NCBI RefSeq assembly: GCF_002215035.1
Contig: NZ_NKFP01000004.1
Coordinates: forward strand, 497,726-561,725
Direction of reading: 5' to 3'
From: Leptolyngbya ohadii IS1
GTDB taxonomy: Bacteria; Cyanobacteriota; Cyanobacteriia; Elainellales; Elainellaceae
DNA length: 64,000 bases
A model generated the notes under the pieces. It searched no databases, had not been told where the DNA came from, and saw only the letters and a list, made by a program, of their open reading frames with translations. Position numbers and translations under genes: made by a program. Positions 18,126 through 27,138 of this stretch are shown here, one piece after another (the stretch's first letter is position 1; each line of letters opens with the position of its first letter).

Positions 18126-19928
18126 CTAAAGCTTCAGCACTGCCATAAATGCTTCTTGCGGCACATCCACCGTTCCGATCGCCTTCAGGCGTTTCTTACC
18201 CTTTGCCTGCTTCTGCAAGAGTTTCTTCTTCCGGGAAATGTCGCCACCGTAGCACTTTGCCAAAACGTCCTTCCGCAGGGCGGGAATATGTTCGCTGGCA
18301 ATGACTCGGCTACCGATCGCCGCCTGAATCGGAATCTTAAACTGGTGACGCGGAATTAGCTCCTTCAGCTTCTCCACCAGTGCCTTGCCGACGTAGTACG
18401 CCTTGTCGCGATGGACGATCGTTGCCAGGGGATCGACCTTTTCGCTGTTAATCATCACGTCCAGCTTCACCAGATAGTTTTCCCGATAGCCGATAAACTG
18501 GTACTCCATGCTGGCATAGCCGCGCGATCGAGACTTCATCTGGTCAAAGAAATCCGTTACAACCTCCGCCAGGGGAAGCTCATAAATTAGCGTGGTTCTG
18601 CCCTTCGTCAGGTACTTCATGTCCTTGAATTCGCCCCGCCGACTCTGGCTCAGCTCCATCAGCGGACCCACGAATTCCTCTGGGGTAATCATGTCCACCT
18701 GCACGTAGGGTTCCTCGATCTTTTCCCGGTATTGGGGATCGGGGAGTAGGCTGGGGTTGTCGATATACAGAACTTCCCCATCGATCGTGGTCACGCGATA
18801 GATTACTGAAGGTGCGGTGGTAATCAGATCCAGGTCATACTCCCGCTCCAGTCGCTCCTGCACAATTTCCATATGGAGCAGACCTAGGAAGCCGCAGCGG
18901 AAGCCAAAGCCCATTGCGCTAGAAGTCTCCGGCTCGTAGCTGAGGGCAGCATCGTTCAGACGCAGTTTTTCCAGTGCTTCTCGCAGGTCGGGATACTGAT
19001 CCGCATCGGTGGGGAACAGTCCGCAGAACACCATCGGCTTTGCTTCAGCGTAGCCTGGGAGCGGTTCTGAAGCGGCGGCATTTGCTAGGGTAATTGTGTC
19101 GCCTACCCGCGCATCGGTAACGGCTTTAATCGAGGCGGCAATATAGCCCACTTCGCCCGCGTGGAGTTCATCCACCTGGATCTGGTTGGGAGACAGCACA
19201 CCCAGTTCATCGATCTGGTATTCCTTGCCGGATGCCATCAGCCGCACCTTGTCGCCCTTCCGCACCTTGCCGTCCATGACTCGGAAGTAGACGATCACAC
19301 CGCGATAGGCATCGTAATAGCTGTCAAAAATTAAGGCACGCAGGGGCTTATCGACGGTATCTTCAGGCGGCGGTACTAAGTAGACGATCGACTCCAGAAT
19401 TTCATCGATCCCGATGCCTTCTTTTGCCGAGGCGAGAATCGCGCCGCTACAGTCCAGCCCGACCACTTCTTCGACTTCTTCCCGGACACGATCGGGTTCG
19501 GCTCCCGGCAGGTCAATTTTGTTCAGCACCGGAATGATTTCCAGATTGTTTTCCAGTGCCAAATAGACGTTTGCCAGGGTTTGCGCTTCCACACCTTGAG
19601 AAGCGTCCACGACCAGCAGTGCCCCTTCGCAGGCAATCAGCGATCGCGATACCTCGTAGGAGAAGTCTACGTGACCCGGCGTGTCGATCAGGTTTAACAC
19701 ATACTCCTGACCGTCCTTCGCTGTGTAGTTCATCCGCGCTGCCTGAAGCTTGATCGTGATGCCGCGCTCACGCTCCAGTTCCATATTGTCGAGAAATTGT
19801 TCTTTCATCTCCCGATTGCTCACCGTTCCCGTCACCTGAAGCAATCGGTCTGCCAGGGTGGATTTCCCGTGATCGATATGAGCAATGATGGAGAAATTCC
19901 GAATGCGAGAAACAGGTACGTCGGTCAT
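18126..19928 (-). CDS. lepA: Elongation factor 4 (LepA), ribosomal back-translocase
   Basis: This 600-residue translational GTPase is normal in length for LepA. It has the G1 motif [10 protein letters not shown] near residue 16, G2 with RERGITIK, G3 DTPGHVD, G4 NKIDLP and G5 SAKEGIG. The EF-G-like domains II, III and V follow. The unique C-terminal domain begins near [11 protein letters not shown] and ends in the basic stretch [18 protein letters not shown]. The factor binds ribosomes and helps translation under ionic or temperature stress. ATG 19928 is the only plausible start. Confidence 0.98.
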   Translation of the reverse strand: MTDVPVSRIRNFSIIAHIDHGKSTLADRLLQVTGTVSNREMKEQFLDNMELERERGITIKLQAARMNYTAKDGQEYVLNLIDTPGHVDFSYEVSRSLIACEGALLVVDASQGVEAQTLANVYLALENNLEIIPVLNKIDLPGAEPDRVREEVEEVVGLDCSGAILASAKEGIGIDEILESIVYLVPPPEDTVDKPLRALIFDSYYDAYRGVIVYFRVMDGKVRKGDKVRLMASGKEYQIDELGVLSPNQIQVDELHAGEVGYIAASIKAVTDARVGDTITLANAAASEPLPGYAEAKPMVFCGLFPTDADQYPDLREALEKLRLNDAALSYEPETSSAMGFGFRCGFLGLLHMEIVQERLEREYDLDLITTAPSVIYRVTTIDGEVLYIDNPSLLPDPQYREKIEEPYVQVDMITPEEFVGPLMELSQSRRGEFKDMKYLTKGRTTLIYELPLAEVVTDFFDQMKSRSRGYASMEYQFIGYRENYLVKLDVMINSEKVDPLATIVHRDKAYYVGKALVEKLKELIPRHQFKIPIQAAIGSRVIASEHIPALRKDVLAKCYGGDISRKKKLLQKQAKGKKRLKAIGTVDVPQEAFMAVLKL

Positions 19929-20303
19929 ATCACGCTGTATGAAGGGGGAGGAAAGCGGACGATTGGCGGATGAGGTCTAGAGAGGTCTTAAGATTCTTGA
20001 GACCAGGCTATGAGACTAGATTAACTGAGACTAGATTAACCAATATGTCATCTGCTTAAAACATTTTAATCTGTTCCTCCCCCTCCTGGAATCCAATGAA
20101 CAGCTTTCCTGTACTGAAATCGCTCGATCGTGCAGGGTTTCTCAGGAAATCAGGAATTCGGGATTTTGCCTGGTTAGAACGATTGTGAAAAGGATAAGGT
20201 TTAATAGGGAGGTAAGAAAAAGCCTTTCTCCATCGGAAGTGAGAAAACCAAGCTGCCTCTTCACAGGTTCTATTGCTGCTGCCCCTCTGCCCCAAACTGA
20301 CTT
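19929..20303. other. Gene-free stretch between lepA and an RHH gene
   Basis: About 375 bases between divergent genes. It contains a perfect tandem duplication of the 15-mer TGAGACTAGATTAAC (20011-20025 and 20026-20040). No convincing gene or RNA is seen, and it must hold promoters for both flanking genes. Confidence 0.4.
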
Positions 20304-20534
20304 ATGACTGATCCTGCCGTAGACTCCAAATCCGCTTCTGATAAGGTCAATTTGTCGATCGAAATTGATGCCGAACTGCTGGAGCAAATTAACCACCTTA
20401 CGGGCAATCCCAGCAAGGTGATCGAAGTCGCCGTGCGTCAATGGCTGGGTGGGGGTAGCCGTCGTGATGATGACCTGACCCGATCGATTCGCCGTAATCC
20501 TCCCGTGCCGCCGAAGGGCGAATGGAATGATTAA
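20304..20534 (+). CDS. CopG-like ribbon-helix-helix protein (76 aa)
   Basis: After a 15-residue leader the sequence KVNLSIEIDAELLEQINHL forms a strand-helix. NPSKVIEVAVRQWLGGG then forms the second helix of an RHH DNA-binding fold. The basic, proline-rich tail (RRNPPVPPKGEWND) is common in small cyanobacterial antitoxin-like proteins. No toxin gene follows, so it may be an orphan antitoxin or a local regulator. Confidence 0.6.
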   Translation: MTDPAVDSKSASDKVNLSIEIDAELLEQINHLTGNPSKVIEVAVRQWLGGGSRRDDDLTRSIRRNPPVPPKGEWND

Positions 20535-20928
20535 TAGCCCCGAACCCTGTAAGACGTCTAAGCGAAAGCGGGAATTTTAGATTTACTGCTGAATCACTAG
20601 GGGCATAGCTGAAGAATGGTATGAATGCATTAGCGAGATGCTCGCACTCGTACTGAGGGCGGTAGTAATATTTCTGATAGTGTAAGTGTCTTGCTTACGC
20701 CTGAACCCAGAAAACTCATACCGTATTTAGCAATAGTCTCATAGGTTCGTCAGTAAGTATGTCAGTTACAGGGCATTTATCAGGTTGCATCTACTGTTTC
20801 GTTGTCCTTACTGGTTGTTACCCATTTTGTTACCTATCTTGGGTGTGACTGGCTTCTGGTATTGACCCTCTCCGCTAACCTGGGAAAATGCTCGATCTGA
20901 TTCACTGTGTACTCTGAGTTCTACGCTG
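20535..20928. other. Gene-free stretch upstream of a histidine kinase
   Basis: About 390 bases with no credible frame. A short inverted repeat GTAAG-N7-CTTAC is near 20681-20697. Several runs of ATTT/GTTAC give it a lower GC content than its surroundings. It presumably contains the promoter of the kinase gene. Confidence 0.35.
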
Positions 20929-22824
20929 ATGACTCTGCCTAGCGATCGTTCTCCTTCTACCGAGTCAGTCCATCCGGGTACGCTCCAAAGAATTGACGAG
21001 GCTGCTGTTCCGGCTGCTGATCTGGTATTTATCCAGGACGGCTCAGGTCAGTACTTGTCGTTTTACTGGCGCGATGCCGATCGCTATGGGCTGAAGCTGG
21101 ATCAGATGATTGGCAAGCCTGTTGAGGTTGCATTTGAAGCATTTAAGCCGATCGCGATGGCTCCCTACCTGGAGCGAATTCGTCAGGTGTTGAGCGATCT
21201 GATTCCGTTGCGGTTTGAGTACTCCTTTGAGGTGAACCACCCCCATCGCACGTTTGAACTCACGTTTGAGCTGACGGTTAGCCCAATCCTGATGCCCCAT
21301 AGCACTGCAACCAGTGTGCTGGTAATGGGAAATCTGCTTCGTGCTGCAACCGGGGAGCCTGCGCCAGAACGCATAACCCGATCGAAGCCAATGCGGTTAT
21401 CCCTTCATGCAGCTTATCCTACGGTTCATAGTTCCTCAGATCAATCAAATCAAACAGGGCAAGAGCAAATAGCCCTCCATAGTGACCAGAAACGCCTGAC
21501 GGAACTCATCTGGAAAATTCGCCGAACCCTCGACCTGGAAACCATTTGGCAGCAGACTGTAGCAGGCTTGGGAGAAGCGTTTGGGGCCAGTCGCTGCTTG
21601 ATCTGTCCCTATATGCGCGGACAGGATGTGGTGGTAGCCGCCGCAGAGTATTGTCAGCCCGAATTGTCTTCCCTGCTCGATCGTTCCCTTTCGATCGTGG
21701 AGGAAGCCTACCTTGGTCAGGCTCTAACCACTTTGAAGCCCATTGCCTGTAGCGATGCTGGGAATTTGGAAGGTGAACCGTCTTCTATTATGGCGATCGC
21801 CGCCTGCTACCAGGATCAGCCCAATGGTTTGATTATTCTCTACCAGACTGACCGAGGGCGGGTCTGGAGTGAGTTTGAACTGGACTTGCTGCGCGAGATC
21901 GCGGATCAGGTGGGCACCGGGATCGCCCATGCCTCACTTTATGCTGAAAGTCAAAATCTGGCATTCCAGCTTCAGCGAGTCAACGATAACCTGATGCAAA
22001 AACACCAGGAACTCGAAGAAGCCCGCCAGCAGGCAGAAGCTGCCTCGCGACTCAAGAGCGAATTTCTTGCCAATACCTCCCACGAGCTACGAACACCCTT
22101 AAATGGCGTGATTGGCTTCCTGAAGCTGATTATGGACGGGATGGCGGATGATCCCGCTGAACAAACCCAATTTCTCCAGGAGGCACATCGATCGGCGATT
22201 CATCTGCTGGATGTCATTAACGACATTCTGGACATTGCCAAGATTGAGGCAGGCAAAATGCAGCTTGACCTCAACCCTATTCCGCTAGATGAACTGCTAA
22301 ACGATGTGCTGCGGAAAACCCGACCCCAAGCGCAGCAAAAAAATTTGAGCTTTGAAATTCGCACCCCAGAAACCCGTGATGAGGTCATTCTTCACGGCAA
22401 CTATCAACGGCTACTTCAGGTGATGCTCAATCTGGTGGGTAACGCAATCAAGTTTACTCACGAAGGCGGAGTAACGATCAGCGCAGAAGTGATCTCGCAA
22501 AAAGCAATTTCCACGGAAGAGGAGCGTCGTCCAGGGATCGTTAAAATCAGCGTTGCAGATACGGGAATTGGTGTCTCACTGGAAAAGCAGGATAAGCTGT
22601 TTCAGTCCTTCAGCCAGGTAGATGGCTCGCGCACCCGGCAGTACGGAGGGACAGGGCTGGGATTAGCGATTTCCCAAAAACTGGTCGAGGCAATGGGCGG
22701 GGAAGTCAATTTCTACAGTATGGGCGAGGGGCTGGGTTCAACCGTGACGTTCACCGTCCCCCTCTTTCAAGATCCCCTGATGGTAACTGCTCCCTTACCC
22801 GACACGGCAAATTTACTGCTGTAG
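20929..22824 (+). CDS. PAS-GAF sensor histidine kinase
   Basis: A 631-residue soluble sensor kinase. Residues of about 30-140 form a PAS-like domain (DLVFIQDGSGQYLSFYWRD), and about 190-350 a GAF domain (TLDLETIWQQTVAGL to IADQVGTGIAHASLY). A coiled coil leads to the HisKA domain with FLANTSHELRTPLN, phospho-acceptor histidine at residue 385. The HATPase domain has N-box LVGNAIKFT, G1 DTGIGV and G2 GGTGLGLAIS. There is no receiver domain or membrane segment, and no response regulator gene is adjacent, so its partner is unknown. The GAF domain lacks an obvious bilin-binding cysteine context. Confidence 0.9.
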   Translation: MTLPSDRSPSTESVHPGTLQRIDEAAVPAADLVFIQDGSGQYLSFYWRDADRYGLKLDQMIGKPVEVAFEAFKPIAMAPYLERIRQVLSDLIPLRFEYSFEVNHPHRTFELTFELTVSPILMPHSTATSVLVMGNLLRAATGEPAPERITRSKPMRLSLHAAYPTVHSSSDQSNQTGQEQIALHSDQKRLTELIWKIRRTLDLETIWQQTVAGLGEAFGASRCLICPYMRGQDVVVAAAEYCQPELSSLLDRSLSIVEEAYLGQALTTLKPIACSDAGNLEGEPSSIMAIAACYQDQPNGLIILYQTDRGRVWSEFELDLLREIADQVGTGIAHASLYAESQNLAFQLQRVNDNLMQKHQELEEARQQAEAASRLKSEFLANTSHELRTPLNGVIGFLKLIMDGMADDPAEQTQFLQEAHRSAIHLLDVINDILDIAKIEAGKMQLDLNPIPLDELLNDVLRKTRPQAQQKNLSFEIRTPETRDEVILHGNYQRLLQVMLNLVGNAIKFTHEGGVTISAEVISQKAISTEEERRPGIVKISVADTGIGVSLEKQDKLFQSFSQVDGSRTRQYGGTGLGLAISQKLVEAMGGEVNFYSMGEGLGSTVTFTVPLFQDPLMVTAPLPDTANLLL

Positions 22825-23137
22825 CTGGGCATGATCGAAGCAGCATTCATTTATTAGCCTGTAGAAGATTATTGGAAGAGCCGCTGTCTGTTACATAGGA
22901 GTGCTGCGATCGCTGAGGCTTACCTGAGACTGTTACCTTAGACTTAAGAAGAGCAAAATGTTAGGATAGCGGCTTCACGACTGGCTTCACAATTAGCTTC
23001 ATACCTACCTTCACAGATGCCTTTATAGCCCCAGTCCTGTGACCTTGATCGTGCTTTCGACCGTGTTTAAAGGTGCATGTTTAAAGGTGCGGTTAGTGTG
23101 TTCGTTCAGTGTCGTTGGGACTGACTGAAAGTTTGCC
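22825..23137. other. Gene-free stretch with short tandem repeats
   Basis: About 310 bases without a credible gene. It has a two-unit repeat of TGTTTAAAGGTGC at 23064-23076 and 23078-23090. Around 22976-23022 there are loose repeats of the word GGCTTCAC or its variants. Confidence 0.4.
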
Positions 23138-23734
23138 ATGATCGAGGTTTTTGCTGCCCTTGCTCTATCGACGGCGGCAGGGATGAGAATCGCGCTCCCC
23201 CTGTTGCTCATTGGCTTGCTCTACAGCGACAACCTCTGGGCAAATATGCCGCTGCTCTCCCAAATTCCTCCCCGAATTGTGCTGGGTGTCCTGGTTAGCT
23301 GGTCGATCGCAGAGCTGTTTCTTTCCAAGGGGAGGCTGGGACAGCGAGTTCTGCAAATTGTGCAGCTAGTTTGTAGCCCTATTGTTGGCGCGATCGTCTG
23401 TATTAGCGTGGCTCGGACGGCAACATTTCCCGGCTGGTTCACTGTATTGATGGGAACGCTGGGTGGATTGATTGCGCTAGTGCTGCAACTGGTGCAGGTC
23501 GGCTGGTTCTATCGATTAAGAGGACTGCCAATATGGATGATTTTCGTCCAGGACTTCCTGTGTGTTTTGCTTGTCTTGCTTGCCTTTGATGCCCCAACCC
23601 AGGGCGGAATTATTGCGCTGCTGTTACTCTGGCTAATTATTCGCAGTTCTTCCGGTTGGCGAAGGTGGTATCAGGCACAGGCAAGACCGAGCGATCGCAA
23701 AAATCCTCGTCGCTACAAGCAAGACCCGGATTGA
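23138..23734 (+). CDS. DUF4126 membrane protein
   Basis: A 198-residue integral membrane protein with five or six hydrophobic segments. It begins MIEVFAALALSTAAGMRIALPLL, the typical start of DUF4126 proteins in which the small-residue motif AGMR follows the first helix. Later segments are RIVLGVLVSWSIAELFL, TVLMGTLGGLIALVLQLVQ and GGIIALLLLWLII. The tail is strongly basic. The function is unknown, and the neighbours give no clue. Confidence 0.75.
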   Translation: MIEVFAALALSTAAGMRIALPLLLIGLLYSDNLWANMPLLSQIPPRIVLGVLVSWSIAELFLSKGRLGQRVLQIVQLVCSPIVGAIVCISVARTATFPGWFTVLMGTLGGLIALVLQLVQVGWFYRLRGLPIWMIFVQDFLCVLLVLLAFDAPTQGGIIALLLLWLIIRSSSGWRRWYQAQARPSDRKNPRRYKQDPD

Positions 23735-23780
23735 GCAGAAATTATGCTGTGAGACAACTTTGCAGTGAAAAAAACAATGT

Positions 23781-23807
23781 AAAAAGACACCCCCCGGAGG
23801 GAGTGCC
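23781..23807 (-). terminator. Rho-independent terminator of psbA
   Basis: On the minus strand GGCACTCCC, a 4-base loop and GGGGGTGTC form a 9-bp stem, then five T residues. It lies 24 bases after the psbA stop codon. Confidence 0.85.
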
Positions 23808-23830
23808 TTCAACTAGCAGGAAGCTAGAAC

Positions 23831-24913
23831 TTAGCCGTTGATGGCAGGAGCGGTCAGCGCCACAGGAGCAGCCTCGCCAGCAGCCAGGTCAAGCGGGAAG
23901 TTGTGGGCATTGCGCTCGTGCATCACTTCCATACCCAGGTTCGCACGGTTCAGTACGTCTGCCCAGGTGTTCACTACACGACCCTGAGAATCCAGGATGC
24001 TCTGGTTGAAGTTGAACCCGTTCAGGTTGAACGCCATCGTGCTGATGCCCAGCGCCGTGAACCAAATCCCGATTACAGGCCATGCACCCAGGAAGAAGTG
24101 CAGTGCACGAGAGTTGTTGAACGAAGCATATTGGAAGATGAGACGACCGAAGTAGCCGTGGGCTGCCACGATGTTGTAGGTCTCTTCTTCTTGTCCGAAC
24201 TTGTAGCCGTAGTTCTGCGACTCGGTCTCGGTCGTCTCACGCACCAGCGAAGACGTCACCAAGGAACCGTGCATTGCAGAGAACAGAGAGCCACCGAACA
24301 CACCCGCCACACCCAGCATGTGGAAGGGGTGCATCAGGATGTTGTGCTCTGCCTGGAACACGAACATGAAGTTGAACGTGCCAGAGATACCCAGGGGCAT
24401 CCCATCCGAGAACGAACCCTGTCCGATCGGGTAGATCAGGAACACAGCCGTTGCAGCAGCCACAGGAGCGGAGTAAGCCACACAGATCCAGGGGCGCATA
24501 CCCAGACGGTACGACAGTTCCCACTCACGACCCATGTAGCAGAACACGCCGATCAGGAAGTGGAACACCACCAGTTGGTAGGGACCACCGTTGTACAGCC
24601 ACTCGTCGAGAGAAGCCGCTTCCCAGATGGGGTAGAAGTGCAGACCGATCGCGTTCGAGGAAGGAACGACAGCACCGGTAATGATGTTGTTGCCGTAGAT
24701 CAGAGAACCAGCGACGGGTTCACGGATACCATCGATGTCCACGGGAGGAGCAGCGATGAAAGCGATGATGTAGCAAGTAGCAGCAGCCAGCAGGGTGGGG
24801 ATCATCAGAACGCCGAACCAGCCGATGTAGAGGCGGTTGTCGGTGGAGGTGATCCAGTTGCAGAACTGCTCCCACAGGTTCGCGGATTCGCGACGCTGAA
24901 GAGTAGTCGTCAT
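23831..24913 (-). CDS. psbA: Photosystem II D1 protein (PsbA), E130 form
   Basis: The 360-residue product is the D1 reaction-centre subunit of photosystem II. Key residues are in place: Y161 (TyrZ), D170, E189, H332, E333, H337 and D342 for the manganese cluster; H198 for P680; and H215 for the quinone-iron site. Processing is expected after A344. Residue 130 is glutamate (GREWELS). In cyanobacteria with several D1 copies this marks the standard or high-light form rather than the Q130 low-light form. No rare low-oxygen D1 substitutions are seen. It is monocistronic, ends at a strong terminator, and has an AT-rich upstream region. Confidence 0.99.
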   Translation of the reverse strand: MTTTLQRRESANLWEQFCNWITSTDNRLYIGWFGVLMIPTLLAAATCYIIAFIAAPPVDIDGIREPVAGSLIYGNNIITGAVVPSSNAIGLHFYPIWEAASLDEWLYNGGPYQLVVFHFLIGVFCYMGREWELSYRLGMRPWICVAYSAPVAAATAVFLIYPIGQGSFSDGMPLGISGTFNFMFVFQAEHNILMHPFHMLGVAGVFGGSLFSAMHGSLVTSSLVRETTETESQNYGYKFGQEEETYNIVAAHGYFGRLIFQYASFNNSRALHFFLGAWPVIGIWFTALGISTMAFNLNGFNFNQSILDSQGRVVNTWADVLNRANLGMEVMHERNAHNFPLDLAAGEAAPVALTAPAING

Positions 24914-24977
24914 AATTTCAATGAGTACTAGGATTTTTGATTTAGAAGCAAACTGCCTCTATGCAAATATTAAGGGA

Positions 24978-24995
24978 ATTGTTTCGGTTTGTAAA
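24978..24995 (-). promoter_or_regulatory. HLR1-like site upstream of psbA
   Basis: The minus strand reads TTTACAAACCGAAACAAT. This resembles the tandem (G/T)TTACA element (HLR1) bound by RpaB, with a good first half and a second half carrying two mismatches. It lies about 65-80 bases before the psbA ATG, in front of the -10-like sequence TTAATATT. RpaB is encoded at 43.6 kb. Confidence 0.35.
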
Positions 24996-25030
24996 GGAGC
25001 TTGGGCGGATTCCTCATCTTGCCAATCTCG

Positions 25031-25387
<357 letters not shown>

Positions 25388-25547
25388 TCACAAAATTAAA
25401 TCTCAGCACATGGGATTTGCTGTCATTCTAAGGGGTAGGAGCAGTTTGCGATATCGCTTTGAGGCAATTGGCGGCTGTTCTTAAATCGTCTAAATGTTCG
25501 ATGAGTGCTTGAAGCTTCCTGACTGCTGAGGTTTGGGAGCTTTTTTG

Positions 25548-25765
25548 TTAGGTTTGAGCCTCTTTGTCGAGGTGGAGAATGTACAGACTGAAACGATTGT
25601 CCTGCTCCTCTTTAATCAACAGTTGAACCTTTTCTCTAGCCCGCCAGGATTGGGCATTGATGATTGCTTTGAAGCGATCGATGTCTAGATAGTTGAATGC
25701 TTTACCTGAAGTATTGAGACAGATTAGTCGATAAATTTTCTGTTGCCTCAGGGGGAAGTAGAGCC
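25548..25765 (-). pseudogene. Small hypothetical gene cut by IS copy 1 (3' part)
   Basis: The part of the frame outside the IS encodes LYFPLRQQKIYRLICLNT, then LDIDRFKAIINAQSWRAREK and LLIKEEQDNRFSLYILHL. If the IS and one target repeat are removed, the frame joins ATG codons at 26947 or 26962 on the other side, giving MLFRR before LYFPLRQQ. The interrupted gene is thus an 76-81-residue protein of unknown function, disrupted within its first codons. A start inside the IS end (MGCSR) could still express nearly the whole protein. Confidence 0.6.
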
Positions 25766-25835
25766 GGGAGCATCCCACTTATGCAAAAACAGAGAAGGGA
25801 GCGACAATAGAGGGGTTGGGCAAGAGGTAAGGTTG

Positions 25836-26045
25836 ATGACTCCAGAAGAGCAGGAACGGATCAGAGCTTGCAGTCAAGAGATCGCAGAAATTCTGTATCG
25901 CAATAGCGACAAAGCGAGCCTGAAGACGCTAGAGGGGATTGAGCAAACGGTTCGCCAACAGATGCTCGAACACGTTAGTCCGGAAGTTGCCCTTTTTTTG
26001 TCAACGGTGCAGTCCGACCCGGCAAAGGACGAAGCCGACCGCTAA
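25836..26045 (+). CDS. Transposase N-terminal frame (orfA), IS copy 1
   Basis: 69 residues starting MTPEEQERIRAC and ending DPAKDEADR. It is helical and charged, probably a DNA-binding or multimerising region. The T7 run at 25993-25999 lies near its end. A -1 slip there puts ribosomes in the frame of the main transposase without meeting a stop. Confidence 0.8.
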   Translation: MTPEEQERIRACSQEIAEILYRNSDKASLKTLEGIEQTVRQQMLEHVSPEVALFLSTVQSDPAKDEADR

Positions 26046-26053
26046 AGAGTCTG

Positions 26054-26899
26054 GTGGGTAAGTTGTGCTTGCAAAAGCATCAAGCCGAACGGTTGGGAGT
26101 CAAGCCCCGGAGTCGGATAAGTGGAGGCTTAGAGAAGGCTTGCTTACGGCTGAGTGCGAATGAGTCATTTCAGAATGCGGAAGCAGACATTGCTGCATTG
26201 ACGGGGATAGCGGTGGGGCACTCGACCCAACAACGCTTGGTAGGACGGCAGGCATGGGAGTTGCCGGAGGCGAAACAAGGCGTCAGTGAGATCAGCATTG
26301 ACGGCGGGAAAGTGCGCTTGCGTGACCTCCAAGACAGCGACAGCCGATGGCGGGACTATAAAGCAGTGCGGTTGCAGGGAACATACTATGCTGCCTTTTA
26401 TCAGGACAATGAGAGCTTGGTCGATTACCTCAATGCTCAACGGTTGCTTAAGCCTGTAGTGTGTTTAGGCGATGGGCATGAGGGGGTGTGGAATCTGTTT
26501 GGTCAAATCGCCTCTGCCGATGAGCGGCGAGAGATTCTCGACTGGTATCACCTCAAAGAGAATCTCTACAAAGTGGGCGGGTCGCTCAAACGCCTGAAAA
26601 AAGCTGAGTCCTTGCTGTGGCAGGGGCAGGTGGAACAGGCGAAGGCACTGTTTGCCGATTGTCAAAGGAAACAGGCGCGCAATTTTGAAGCCTATCTAGA
26701 CAAACATCGTTCCCGGATTGTCCATTATGCCGACACCCAGACCCAACAACTCTGCTCGATTGGTTCAGGGGCAGTGGAATCGGCGGTCAAACAGATTGGG
26801 CGACGTTTACAAATATCGGGGGCGCATTGGAACAGGGTGTCGGTCAATCCGATGTTGAACCTACGCTGTGCTTACCTCAATGGGCTGCTTGCTAGTTGA
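26054..26899 (+). CDS. Transposase catalytic frame (orfB), ISKra4-like, IS copy 1
   Basis: 281 residues counted from a GTG, but the frame is open back to the T7 run, so the natural product is probably an orfA-orfB fusion of about 350 residues made by -1 frameshifting. Likely DDE residues are in ISIDGGKVRLRD, VVCLGDGHEGVWNLF and SIGSGAVESAVKQIG, with ILDWYHLKENLYKVG between. These blocks are the usual ones in ISKra4-type transposases. The copy appears intact, and copy 2 encodes the same 281-residue sequence. Confidence 0.8.
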   Translation: MGKLCLQKHQAERLGVKPRSRISGGLEKACLRLSANESFQNAEADIAALTGIAVGHSTQQRLVGRQAWELPEAKQGVSEISIDGGKVRLRDLQDSDSRWRDYKAVRLQGTYYAAFYQDNESLVDYLNAQRLLKPVVCLGDGHEGVWNLFGQIASADERREILDWYHLKENLYKVGGSLKRLKKAESLLWQGQVEQAKALFADCQRKQARNFEAYLDKHRSRIVHYADTQTQQLCSIGSGAVESAVKQIGRRLQISGAHWNRVSVNPMLNLRCAYLNGLLAS

Positions 26900-27138
26900 T
26901 ATTTCTGCATAAGTGGGATGCTCCCAGTAGAGCCTCCTAAAAAGCATTTCAACACAGAGCATTGAAACAAGAAAATCTTCCCAGCAGATTTCCAGGCAGC
27001 TTCAGGAGATTGGGATTTAGCTGGCTTTGGTGCAACCCTGCCTGATTTCGGGCACTTTACCAAAGGTAATTCTGCTGCGGCGAGACAATGGGCTGCTATT
27101 GCGGGAATTCCTCGTCTAAGCAGTTGTGGAAAAACATT

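Larger units (their letters stand above)
25766..26925 (+). mobile_element. Insertion sequence copy 1 (ISKra4-like, 1160 bp)
   Basis: The ends are perfect inverted repeats beginning GGGAGCATCCCACTT. The element is flanked by a 9-bp target duplication AGTAGAGCC (25757-25765 and 26926-26934). It encodes a two-frame transposase. A second copy of the same length lies at 49328-50487 in the opposite orientation. The 9-bp duplication and the transposase motifs fit the ISKra4 family as I know it. The family call would need a database comparison. Confidence 0.9.

Noticed and set aside
25743-26045. 100-residue frame starting before IS copy 1
   Set aside because: It begins in host DNA and runs through the IS end. 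The second IS copy has a different upstream part, so the real orfA starts at 25836.
26872-27063. 63-residue minus-strand frame across the right end of IS copy 1
   Set aside because: It joins IS and flanking DNA and lacks conservation. The restored host frame uses a different phase.
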